A stretch of 8,932 bases of DNA, taken from the NCBI GenBank assembly GCA_937967535.1, contig CALCMV010000374.1, positions 1 to 8,932 of the forward strand. Reading direction: 5' to 3'. Made by a program: the position numbers and the translations under genes. The notes beneath the pieces were generated by a model. It searched no databases. It was not told the DNA's origin and saw only the letters and a list, made by a program, of their open reading frames with translations. Position 1 is the first letter of the stretch. Each line of letters starts with the position of its first letter. This DNA is from an uncultured Saprospiraceae bacterium. GTDB lineage: Bacteria > Bacteroidota > Bacteroidia > Chitinophagales > Saprospiraceae. Shown in pieces: positions 1 through 6,331 of this stretch.

Positions 1-4
1 TGTT

Positions 5-37
5 TTTGGATAAAACTTCTCTTAACCCGTATGTTTG
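5..37 (+). promoter_or_regulatory. Candidate Bacteroidota-type promoter without an evident gene
   Basis: TTTG at 5-8 is followed after 21 bases by TATGTTTG at 30-37. This fits the -33 TTTG / -7 TAnnTTTG pattern known for Bacteroidota primary sigma-factor promoters. Transcription would run rightwards from about position 44, into DNA with no gene on the + strand and then antisense to the namZ-like gene. It could serve a small RNA, or be a chance match in AT-rich DNA. Only the motif supports it. Confidence 0.3.
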
Positions 38-150
38 ATGCGTAAAGATAATTACAAAACCTAATAAAAAAAATATTTTACCATAAAAAAATCAGAACCT
101 TATAAGGAAATAATAATATAATCATATAATAATGTCTTCGCCAAATTATG

Positions 151-253
151 AATTTTGAATTTTGAATAACAAATAAATTTAAATGTTACTTTGTTTTTTG
201 TTGATAATTAAAAAATAACAAATTAAGTATTTTTTCATTCAAAATTCAAAATT
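151..253. repeat. 17-bp perfect inverted repeat with 7-nt internal period
   Basis: The left arm AATTTTGAATTTTGAAT (151-167) is the exact reverse complement of 237-253, with a 69-base AT-rich spacer. Each arm is about two and a half copies of a heptamer (GAATTTT). It lies 18 bases past the stop codon of the minus-strand namZ-like gene, so it could form a hairpin at the 3' end of that transcript. A termination or stabilising role is inference. The rest of 1-271 is AT-rich and shows no gene. Confidence 0.6.
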
Positions 254-271
254 AGCAATGACTAAATTCGC

Positions 272-1504
272 TCATTCAACATCTTTATACAACAAATATT
301 TCTTACGAATATCTTTAAATACGCTCAAATCCTGCTGCCATGTCGCGCGAATTTCTGCTTCAGTCATTCCTGCCTTAATTTGCTGTTGTAGTGTTTCATT
401 TCCTGCTAATAAATTAAAGAAATTATTGCTGTTAAAAAAGGAGGCTTTATCCGAAAAATTGCTGTACATATCAATCAAATAATTGAGTTGTAAGCGATTG
501 GTTTTGTGTAATGATTCATTATTTAATTCACTCAAATTCAGACCTCTACACAATACATTTTCATGCTTGGGATACTTCGCTCCGGGCATCGAAACGGGCG
601 TAAATTCATAATCCCCCACCCTATTGTCCGGGTCTCCGATAACCTGAAATTGAGTTCTCGTGCCGCGTCCGATACTAAAGCGCGTTCCCTCGAAAAATGC
701 CAATGAAGGATAGAGGTAAATTGACCTTGCATTAGGCAGATTTGGGGAAGGTTTGACGGGAAGTTCGTAGGGTGTGTTGTGCTCGTAATTTTTGCAGGGA
801 ATATACGATAAATTGCACTGCACACCACCTTCGAGCCAGCCCTCTCCATTGACCATACGTGCGTACTCTGCCACCGTCATACCATGCACCACCGGCACAC
901 GATGCAAACCGACAAAGGAACTTTGTCCCGCTTTCAATACCGGTCCATCCACATAATGCCCATTCGGATTCGGACGGTCAAGCACCATGACGGGAATTTC
1001 CGCCTCTGCACAAGCCTCCATCACATAGCTCATCGTAGAAATATAGGTATAAAATCGCGCCCCAACATCCTGAATATCAAACACCACCAAATCCAATCCC
1101 GCCAACATTTCGGGCGAAGGTTTTTTGTTTTTTCCATACAAAGAAATGATGGGCAAGCCTGTCCGCGTATCACGCCCGTCCGCGACTTGCTCTCCGGCAT
1201 CTGCTGTACCACGAAAGCCATGTTCGGGCGCAAAAATCTTCTGCAAATTCACACCTAAAGCTAAAAGCGTATCCACTAAATGTACTCCATTGACCTGAGA
1301 AGTTTGATTGACGACCATTGCGGTTTTTCGTTCACCAATAAGGGAAAGATATTCATTGATTTGGTCGGCTCCGGTGAGAAGTGCTTGCGGTTCATTTTGC
1401 TCAAATTGGGGTTTGGGAATGGTGTCCGGTTGAGGCGTATTTTTACAGCCTGCCGCAAAATTCAGCATGGCACAAAGGAAAATAGCGATATAGGTAGATT
1501 GCAT
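272..1504 (-). CDS. namZ: NamZ-family exo-beta-N-acetylmuramidase lipoprotein (DUF1343, GH171)
   Basis: The 410-residue product matches the DUF1343/NamZ family, whose characterised members remove N-acetylmuramic acid from the non-reducing ends of peptidoglycan fragments during cell-wall turnover. Visible hallmarks are VVNQTS (64-69), FAPEHGFRG (91-99) with its conserved Glu-His, VFDIQDVGARFYTY (141-154), LDRPNPNG (175-182), PSPNLPN (252-258) and EGTRFSIGRGT (272-282). The first 20 residues form a short hydrophobic signal ending in AAGC, so Cys20 is the likely lipidated residue and the protein probably sits in the envelope, periplasmic side or outer membrane. ATG at 1504 is chosen because it gives this complete signal; length is normal for the family. 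It is transcribed divergently from the acyltransferase gene and has no MurNAc-recycling neighbours here. No promoter motif was found upstream. The family call is firm; the exact substrate is inferred. Confidence 0.93.
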   Translation of the reverse strand: MQSTYIAIFLCAMLNFAAGCKNTPQPDTIPKPQFEQNEPQALLTGADQINEYLSLIGERKTAMVVNQTSQVNGVHLVDTLLALGVNLQKIFAPEHGFRGTADAGEQVADGRDTRTGLPIISLYGKNKKPSPEMLAGLDLVVFDIQDVGARFYTYISTMSYVMEACAEAEIPVMVLDRPNPNGHYVDGPVLKAGQSSFVGLHRVPVVHGMTVAEYARMVNGEGWLEGGVQCNLSYIPCKNYEHNTPYELPVKPSPNLPNARSIYLYPSLAFFEGTRFSIGRGTRTQFQVIGDPDNRVGDYEFTPVSMPGAKYPKHENVLCRGLNLSELNNESLHKTNRLQLNYLIDMYSNFSDKASFFNSNNFFNLLAGNETLQQQIKAGMTEAEIRATWQQDLSVFKDIRKKYLLYKDVE

Positions 1505-1635
1505 GATTTTTATTTAGATGTCAGACCGCTTTGCTGTCAGACCATTTTATTGTCAAAAATTCGATGTAAAAATAAATTTCAAATTCCAATTCAAACGTGT
1601 TTTAGAGGATGTTTATTTGGAATTTGACATTTGTT

Positions 1636-1982
1636 ATACTGTGAACGATATAAATTTCGGAAAATATTAGTTTTCCGAATGAACCCGTAATGACTGCTTT
1701 ACAGGCTGACCGGAAACACTGTACTGACGACTTTAGCCGTCAGGTAAATTTTATTTTAATTTTTAAATTACTAAAATTCAATTACTTATAAATATATTTT
1801 CATTTCACACGACGGCTAAAGTCGTCGGTACGGTATTCGCGGTCAGCCTGTTTAGCTATCAAGTGCATTATTATTTTTATTTATAAAAAATTTAAAAACA
1901 ACAATTTATAAATTTATTTTTATTTTACTTGACAGCTAAAGCAGTCATTACAGTTTTCCGAAATTTACCCCGTTCACAGTAT
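1636..1982. repeat. 347-bp palindromic interspersed-repeat element
   Basis: The ends are inverted repeats: 1636-1664 pairs with 1954-1982 at 26 of 29 positions. Next, 1687-1701 is the exact reverse complement of 1937-1951 (15 bp), and 1702-1741 pairs with 1811-1850 at 35 of 40. A 16-base palindromic core built around TTTA/TAAA recurs at 1692-1701 (half copy), 1726-1741, 1811-1826 and 1931-1946, ordered forward, forward, reverse, reverse. AT-rich spacers between the cores are also similar: those before 1811 and before 1931 align with each other. The left end has its own hairpin, TTCGGAAAA 1656-1664 with TTTTCCGAA 1671-1679. No transposase is present. It resembles a MITE or a cluster of repetitive extragenic palindromes; which one cannot be told here. 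Confidence 0.75.
1656..1679. other. Perfect 9-bp hairpin inside the palindromic element
   Basis: TTCGGAAAA (1656-1664) and TTTTCCGAA (1671-1679) form a perfect stem with the six-base loop TATTAG. This second arm has no counterpart at the right end of the element, which carries only the single arm at 1954-1962. It therefore looks like a local duplication on the left or a loss on the right. No T-run follows the stem, so it is not called as a terminator. Confidence 0.6.
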
Positions 1983-2072
1983 ATTTGGAATTTACTCAAG
2001 TTGAGTTAATATTTTTTCCATTCAAATATTATATAATTTCAAAAAAATTCATTTCTTTGTTTGTGGAAAAAT

Positions 2073-2185
2073 AATGAGTACATGAATAAATGACGAAATG
2101 AGTAAATGCCTTGCTAAGGTAAACATTAACGCATTTCAACATTGTCACATTACAACTCATTCATAATTCAGTCATTCACTCATTC
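2073..2185. repeat. Imperfect inverted blocks of short ATGA/TCAT repeats
   Basis: The block at 2073-2110 is rich in ATGAGTA/ATGAATA-like words and the block at 2155-2185 is rich in their complements (TCATTCA, ACTCATTC). The two could fold into an imperfect stem of about 30 bases just ahead of the acyltransferase start at 2193. Alignment is gapped and approximate. The right block falls where a longer reading frame beginning at 2142 would be translated, which is one reason that upstream start was rejected. Confidence 0.45.
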
Positions 2186-2192
2186 GAGAACT

Positions 2193-4001
2193 ATGCTCAA
2201 AGATATTCTTAATAAAGTAGAAGACGCGCTCGACCCAACTGTAAAGCCCATTTCCGGTTACGATGCGGCATTTTTATATTCCGATTCGCCAAAAAGTCCG
2301 ATGCACATTGCAGGGCTTACCATAATAGAAGGCTCAATTGATTTTGAGGGCTTTAAACACAATATTGCAACGAAGCTGCATCAAGTTCCGAAGTTTCGTC
2401 AGCGATTGGTCAGTGTGCCGATGAATCTTGGTTATCCCTATTGGGCAGATGACCCGAATTTTGATTTGGATTTGCACATTCAGCGCATCAAACTACCCGA
2501 CCCTGCCGATTGGGAAACCCTCCGCGACCTGACCGCTTCCATTACCAGTACGCCTTTGGATTTGCGTCGCCCTTTGTGGAGTATGACTTTTATAGAAGGA
2601 TTGAATAATGTATCGCAAGTACCGGAAGGCTCGGTAGCACTCTTTTCCAAAGTGCATCATGTGATGATTGATGGCATGTCGGGCATGGGCATCATGGGTA
2701 TTTTGTTGAGTTTTGACCCCAGCGACAAGCCCGATATGAGCGAACAACCGCGTGCCTACAAGCCCGACCCACTGCCCAATGAGTTGACTTTACTCGCCAA
2801 AAGTGGTGTTGATTTTCTCAAAGACCCTTTGAAAATTCCGAGAGTGGCAGGACGCACACTCGTAAAGGTCGCACAAAGTCAAATGAGCAAACGGATGCAG
2901 GTAAAAAGCGACATTCCCAAATCCGCCGGCGCACCCAAAACCATTTTCAATCAATCCATTTCGCCACGCCGAACTTGGGGAACGGCTTTGCTCTCATTAG
3001 ACCGTATCAAAGCCCTCAAAAAAGCAATGGATGCCACCGTCAATGATGTCATTTTAGCGATTTGTGCGGGTGGGATTCGTAAGTATTTAGTAGAAAAAGA
3101 TAAATTGCCGGGGCAGTCGCTCATTGCGAATGTTCCGATTTCCATACGAAAGGAAAAGGATGGGGAAATGAAAAATAAAATTTCCAATATGCTCATTCCC
3201 ATCGCCACTCAAATTGAAGACCCGATAGAACGCCTCGAAGCCATACAAGAACATACATCAAGAGGAAAAGTAAGGCATAAAGCTATGGGTGCGAAGACCT
3301 TAGCCAAACTTGCCGATGCCGTACCTTTTGGTCTTGCCAATCTCGCGGCAGGCGTATATAGCCGCTATAATCTCAATGAATATCACCGTCCACCATTCAA
3401 TGTGACGATTACGAATGTACCCGGACCGCAATTCCCATTGTACATGAATGGGCATAAAATCCTGTCGATATTTGCGCTGACACCTGTGGTCGATGGTTTG
3501 GGTTTGATTATCGCAGTATTGAGTTATAATGGTCAGGTCAGTATCACTGCCACTTCCGATGCCAAAACGATGCCCGATGCCGACCAATTTGCCCGCTACA
3601 TCCGCGAATCTGCCAACGAACTCGAAGCCATTATCCTCAAAAGAGAAAAACAAAAAGAAGTCAAGAAAAAAGCCAAACCCAAATCCGACCCGTTTTTTAC
3701 TGCACTTCGCAAACGCTTTAAAGCCACGAAAAAATGGGAGAAAAAATTCATTGGAACTTACCAAATCACCGTTAATGGTTGTGCCGAAGAAATTCACCAT
3801 CAAATCAATGTTACCGAAAAATCAGCCACCGTCAAAAAGGGTGTCACTAAAAACCCAAAAGCTAGCTTGATTATAGATGACGAATATTTGTATCGTGTAC
3901 ATAAAAAAGAATTGAGGCTGGAAGAAGCACAGATTCAAGGACGCATTAAAATGGAAGGCGGCGCGAGAAATACGAAATATTTGATACAGTTATTGTCGTA
4001 G
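2193..4001 (+). CDS. WS/DGAT-family acyltransferase with C-terminal SCP2-like domain
   Basis: A 602-residue bifunctional wax ester synthase/acyl-CoA:diacylglycerol acyltransferase type protein, which joins acyl-CoA to fatty alcohols or diacylglycerol to make storage wax esters or triacylglycerol. The catalytic motif HHVMIDG lies at 155-161 (His155, His156, Asp160). Other family landmarks are the N-terminal SGYDAAFLYSDSPKSPMHIAGL stretch, VNDVILA from 283, NVPISIR at 313-319 and NVTITNVPGP at 403-412. Family members usually have about 450-480 residues; here a Lys-rich linker (about 482-503) is followed by about 100 residues resembling an SCP2 sterol/lipid-carrier domain, with PKASLIIDDEYL and the terminal IQGRIKMEGGARNTKYL pattern. 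ATG at 2193 is preferred over 2142 because the family homology begins directly after it and the upstream stretch is repeat DNA. The stop codon overlaps the first unit of a repeat cluster. An alpha/beta hydrolase gene follows on the same strand. Whether wax ester or TAG is made cannot be read from sequence. Confidence 0.93.
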   Translation: MLKDILNKVEDALDPTVKPISGYDAAFLYSDSPKSPMHIAGLTIIEGSIDFEGFKHNIATKLHQVPKFRQRLVSVPMNLGYPYWADDPNFDLDLHIQRIKLPDPADWETLRDLTASITSTPLDLRRPLWSMTFIEGLNNVSQVPEGSVALFSKVHHVMIDGMSGMGIMGILLSFDPSDKPDMSEQPRAYKPDPLPNELTLLAKSGVDFLKDPLKIPRVAGRTLVKVAQSQMSKRMQVKSDIPKSAGAPKTIFNQSISPRRTWGTALLSLDRIKALKKAMDATVNDVILAICAGGIRKYLVEKDKLPGQSLIANVPISIRKEKDGEMKNKISNMLIPIATQIEDPIERLEAIQEHTSRGKVRHKAMGAKTLAKLADAVPFGLANLAAGVYSRYNLNEYHRPPFNVTITNVPGPQFPLYMNGHKILSIFALTPVVDGLGLIIAVLSYNGQVSITATSDAKTMPDADQFARYIRESANELEAIILKREKQKEVKKKAKPKSDPFFTALRKRFKATKKWEKKFIGTYQITVNGCAEEIHHQINVTEKSATVKKGVTKNPKASLIIDDEYLYRVHKKELRLEEAQIQGRIKMEGGARNTKYLIQLLS

Positions 4002-4214
4002 CGCGGCACTTCCAGTCCGCGTTCCGTAGCGCGGCACTTCCAGTCCGCGTTCCGTAGCACGGTGCTTCCAGCCCGTGCCGCATTAGTTTCGTTATTTTAG
4101 CGCCCCGTAGCACGGTGCTTCCAGCCCGTGCCGCGTTAGTTTTGTTATTTTGTGCGTAATGAACGAGCTGGAAGCATCGTTCTACATGCGCGGACTGGAA
4201 GTGCCGCGCTACGG
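3998..4214. repeat. Cluster of six GC-rich extragenic repeat units in two orientations
   Basis: Units start at 3998, 4026, 4054 and 4107 in forward orientation, each beginning GTAGCRCGGYRCTTCCAGYC. Two inverted units lie at 4164-4185 and 4189-4214. Units 1 and 2 are tandem 28-mers, identical to each other; the last inverted unit matches them over 25 or more bases. Units 3 and 4 are a second variant with a longer shared tail (…TTAGTTT, GTTATTTT). The forward and inverted sets would fold into a long stem. The cluster is GC-rich against AT-rich surroundings, begins at the last codon and stop codon of the acyltransferase gene, and ends 18 bases before the hydrolase start. It may act as a 3' stabiliser or terminator; that is inference. 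Confidence 0.85.
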
Positions 4215-4232
4215 TATTGCGCCAAAAAAAAA

Positions 4233-5354
4233 ATGAGTAATGAAGAAAAGTTGTATACGTCTTTTGCCAGATTGATTTTCGCATTAATCGGAAAAGACGA
4301 TACCATACAACGGTCAGATGCAGGGCAAATTGAGGACAAACTCATCAGCCACAAATGGCGCGGAAATGCCCCGTGGACATTCAACGCACGTACAGAACGC
4401 GACGAAAATATAGACGATATTTTTGATGAATTAATAAAAAACTGCGAAAAAAACGGTACAGACCGCGAGTACGAATTTTTTATTGATGTATTGAAAAATG
4501 TAATAGAAGCAAGTAAAGACAAAACACTCGCAACGGACATTCTTCAAAAATTTAAAACAGAACGAAAGCGCATCAACCGCGAATATGCCAAGCCGCCTCA
4601 TTTTTTGAATGTCCTCTTAGAAGGCAGATTGCTATTGGAGTGGTCTTCTATGGCATTGATGCACCGATTTTTACCCAAACGCATTGAAGGAGAAAATCAT
4701 CCTGTGCTGCTGCTTCCACCTTTTTTGTGGACAGATGCGATTAATATTTTTATCCGAAAATACCTCAGCAAACAAGGTTTTACAACATATAAATGGGAAT
4801 TGGGTATCAACCTCATTCGCGCACATGATGTACCGCCATTGGAACAAAAATTGGATGCGCTTTTCAAACAACATCAAGAAAAAATCAGTCTTGTGGGCTG
4901 GAGTGGCGGCGGTATTTTGGGCAAAGTATTAGCCAATCGCCACCCCGAAAAAGTGGCACAACTCATCACCATAGGCACACCGATATGGGGTTTGGAAAAT
5001 ATGAAAACCTTTGCCGGCACCGTACACCAAAGACTTGGCGGCAATCCCGCCCCACAAAAGAAAAATGAAGCCTTTTATGAGGAATTAAGAGCTATTCCCG
5101 ATGTGCCGATTACCTGTATTTATACCAAAACAGACGGTATCGTTCCGTGGAAACATTGCCTTGAAGCCGCCAGCCTTCGTCCTGATATTCAGAACATTGA
5201 GGTCTTTGGCAGTCACAATGGATTGGGGGCAAATGCTACCGTTTTGCTGGCTGTCGCGCAGGCTTTACATCAAAATTTGAATGGCAAAGAAGTGCAGGAA
5301 ATTCCCGAACATATAGAGCGCGTATTTTATCCGGCTTATTGGAAAAAAATGTAA
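4233..5354 (+). CDS. Alpha/beta hydrolase (putative lipase/esterase)
   Basis: The product has 373 residues from ATG 4233. The nucleophile elbow is VGWSGGG with Ser224; the following LANRHPEKVAQLITIGTPIWG is typical of lipase-like alpha/beta hydrolases. Asp301 in TKTDGIVPW and His328 in GSHNGLGAN complete a plausible triad, and HPVLLLPPF near the fold's start fits the oxyanion-hole strand. The first 130 or so residues are charged and helical and are not recognised; no signal peptide is visible, so a cytoplasmic site is likely. A longer frame opens at 4152 but its first 27 codons lie in the repeat cluster, so 4233 is preferred. The gene lies 231 bases downstream of the WS/DGAT gene on the same strand, which suggests a role in hydrolysing or remodelling acyl esters. 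A TAGTTTTG motif at 4137-4144 resembles a -7 element but has no -33 partner. Fold confident, substrate unknown. Confidence 0.85.
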   Translation: MSNEEKLYTSFARLIFALIGKDDTIQRSDAGQIEDKLISHKWRGNAPWTFNARTERDENIDDIFDELIKNCEKNGTDREYEFFIDVLKNVIEASKDKTLATDILQKFKTERKRINREYAKPPHFLNVLLEGRLLLEWSSMALMHRFLPKRIEGENHPVLLLPPFLWTDAINIFIRKYLSKQGFTTYKWELGINLIRAHDVPPLEQKLDALFKQHQEKISLVGWSGGGILGKVLANRHPEKVAQLITIGTPIWGLENMKTFAGTVHQRLGGNPAPQKKNEAFYEELRAIPDVPITCIYTKTDGIVPWKHCLEAASLRPDIQNIEVFGSHNGLGANATVLLAVAQALHQNLNGKEVQEIPEHIERVFYPAYWKKM

Positions 5355-5402
5355 AATATTTAGGCTATCCGTTTAAGTTTGCTCAACTTTGATAATCAGT
5401 AA

Positions 5403-5449
5403 TTTACAATCCCGTATAACTATCGGGATGTTATTCAATGAATTGTAAA
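5403..5449. terminator. Possible bidirectional terminator hairpin between convergent genes
   Basis: An outer inverted repeat TTTACAAT (5403-5410) / ATTGTAAA (5442-5449) encloses an inner stem ATCCCG (5409-5414) / CGGGAT (5424-5429). It lies between the convergent hydrolase (+) and glycosylase (-) genes, where a terminator is expected. The two stems overlap by two bases and no long T-run follows on the + strand, so the call is tentative. Confidence 0.35.
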
Positions 5450-5450
5450 A

Positions 5451-5483
5451 AACTATGAACTATGAACTGGCAACTATGAACTG
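5451..5483. repeat. Short AACTATG heptamer repeat
   Basis: Three copies of AACTATG start at 5451, 5458 and 5472, and the 12-mer AACTATGAACTG occurs at 5458-5469 and 5472-5483. The period is seven, as in other non-coding repeats of this window. No function is evident. Confidence 0.6.
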
Positions 5484-5523
5484 ATAGCCAACATTTTAAT
5501 TTTAATTGTTATTTTAATTTTCA

Positions 5524-6117
5524 TTAAGCATTTAGGATTTTAGGATAAGTTGCCACCAAAGGCTTACTCACCCATTTATTTCCTTTGATATAAAAACGAT
5601 AAGGCAACAAAGCACTCGCCCCTGCCGTTCCCATGCCTACACGCATACCCGCGAATATCTCCGATTCGGCGACCACCTCTCCCCTATCTTCAATCCAAAT
5701 GAGGTCGCTTTGCAGGTCGGTCATATTGTATTTTTTGTGAATGCCTAATGCTTTTCCGGCTGCGCCGGGTCCGGCGGTGAGGGCGGGTTTTACTTTATCA
5801 TAATTGCGGCGAATGAGCATATCTTCGATGCCTTCGCTAGGTTCTATGGCACGTATGAGGACGGCGTGTGGCATTTCCTGCTCTCCCGTAATCACATTAA
5901 ATAAATGATGAATCCCATAGCAAATATACACATAAGCAATGCCGCCTTCCATATAAAAAGCTTCGGTACGTGGCGTGCGGATGCCGTTTTTGGCATGACA
6001 GGCTTGGTCTTCCGGTCCTCGATAGGCTTCGGTTTCTACGATTTTGCCTGCTGTGCGGATGCCGTCTATTTGTGTGACCAGATATTTTCCGAGTAAATCT
6101 TTGCTGACTTGCAGCAC
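5524..6117 (-). CDS. 3-methyladenine DNA glycosylase, AAG/MPG family; 5' end altered
   Basis: A base-excision repair enzyme that removes alkylated purines from DNA in the cytoplasm. With GTG 6117 as residue 1 the product has 197 residues. Family residues are visible: KIVETEAY with the presumed catalytic Glu30, PEDQACHA with His41, AYVYICYGIHHLFNV with Asn74, VLIRAIEP, and TAGPGAAGKALGI. The first ATG in frame is only at residue 56, beyond the catalytic Glu, so it cannot be the start. Homology seems to extend upstream of the GTG: the in-frame codons read SFYTRTDVLQVSKDLLGK, and the SFY and D-V-L pattern is typical of the family N-terminus. Upstream of that (6145-6246) is a heptamer array, open in this frame up to a stop at 6268-6270 with no ATG, GTG or TTG. 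Thus either GTG is used, giving a slightly short protein, or the original start was lost to the repeat. Convergent with the hydrolase gene. Confidence 0.88.
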   Translation of the reverse strand: MLQVSKDLLGKYLVTQIDGIRTAGKIVETEAYRGPEDQACHAKNGIRTPRTEAFYMEGGIAYVYICYGIHHLFNVITGEQEMPHAVLIRAIEPSEGIEDMLIRRNYDKVKPALTAGPGAAGKALGIHKKYNMTDLQSDLIWIEDRGEVVAESEIFAGMRVGMGTAGASALLPYRFYIKGNKWVSKPLVATYPKILNA

Positions 6118-6144
6118 ATCTGTGCGAGTGTAAAACGACTTACT

Positions 6145-6246
6145 GATTTTTGATTTTTGATTTTTGATTTTTGATTTTTGATTTTTGATTTTTGATTTTT
6201 GATTTTTGATTTTTGATTTTTGATTTTTGATTTTTGATTTTTGATT
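6145..6246. repeat. Heptanucleotide tandem array, GATTTTT x about 14.6
   Basis: Fourteen exact copies of GATTTTT (6145-6242) plus GATT make a perfect simple-sequence repeat. On the minus strand the repeat has no stop codon in any frame, encoding a lysine-rich heptapeptide pattern. Its glycosylase-proximal edge lies 28 bases from the GTG start used for the AAG gene, and its other edge forms the outer part of the left arm of the inverted-repeat cassette. Perfect arrays of this length usually vary in copy number by slippage; each unit gained or lost would shift the reading frame by one. Confidence 0.95.
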
Positions 6247-6299
6247 AAATTTTGCTTCGCAAAATTTCTATATTGTGTACAATTCCAATGCAATGCAAT
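6229..6299. repeat. Left 71-bp arm of inverted repeat around the S23-type gene
   Basis: This arm is the reverse complement of 6760-6830 at 69 of 71 positions; the differences are at 6247 and 6258. It contains two heptamer copies, a perfect hairpin (AAATTTTGC-TTC-GCAAAATTT, 6247-6267) and the sequence TATTGTGTACAATTCCAATG. The two arms enclose 460 bases, almost entirely the four-helix-bundle gene. No short target-site duplication was recognised, because the outer flanks are themselves repeats. Confidence 0.9.
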
Positions 6300-6331
6300 C
6301 AAAAATCACCCAATCAAAAATCAATCAAAAA

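Larger units (their letters stand above)
1505..2192. other. Long intergenic region between divergent genes
   Basis: These 688 bases separate the start codons of the namZ-like gene (-) and the acyltransferase gene (+). No credible protein gene lies here. The contents are a short direct repeat TGTCAGACC at 1519-1527 and 1535-1543, a palindromic repeat element at 1636-1982, and a block of imperfect inverted short repeats at 2073-2185. A TATATTTG motif at 1980-1987 resembles a -7 element facing the acyltransferase gene, but no TTTG is found at the right distance upstream, so no promoter is called. Confidence 0.7.

Noticed and set aside
884..1258. Open frame on the + strand opposite the namZ-like gene
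   Set aside because: It lies wholly antisense to a well-supported gene and shows no recognisable family pattern.
1980..1987. TATATTTG as -7 element of the acyltransferase promoter
   Set aside because: No TTTG lies 19-21 bases upstream, it sits at the end of a repeat element, and it would imply a 200-base leader.
2142..2192. Upstream start for the acyltransferase
   Set aside because: The 17 extra residues are encoded by short intergenic repeats; family homology begins after the ATG at 2193.
3300..3803. 167-codon open frame antisense to the acyltransferase
   Set aside because: It is a phenylalanine-rich shadow of Lys-rich codons of the real gene, with no start context or homology.
3998..4214. 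CRISPR array, because of regularly spaced 28-base repeats
   Set aside because: The repeats abut without unique spacers, occur in both orientations and fall into two variants; no cas gene is present.
4152..4232. Upstream start for the alpha/beta hydrolase
   Set aside because: The 27 extra codons are translated from the inverted units of the repeat cluster; the ATG at 4233 directly follows it.
5375..5389. Hairpin AAGTT-TGCTC-AACTT just after the hydrolase gene as terminator
   Set aside because: A five-base AT-rich stem without a following T-run is too weak to call.
6066..6302. Small lysine-rich protein gene read through the heptamer array
   Set aside because: Its composition comes from the simple repeat, it starts at a TTG inside the inverted-repeat region, and its end overlaps the glycosylase gene out of frame.
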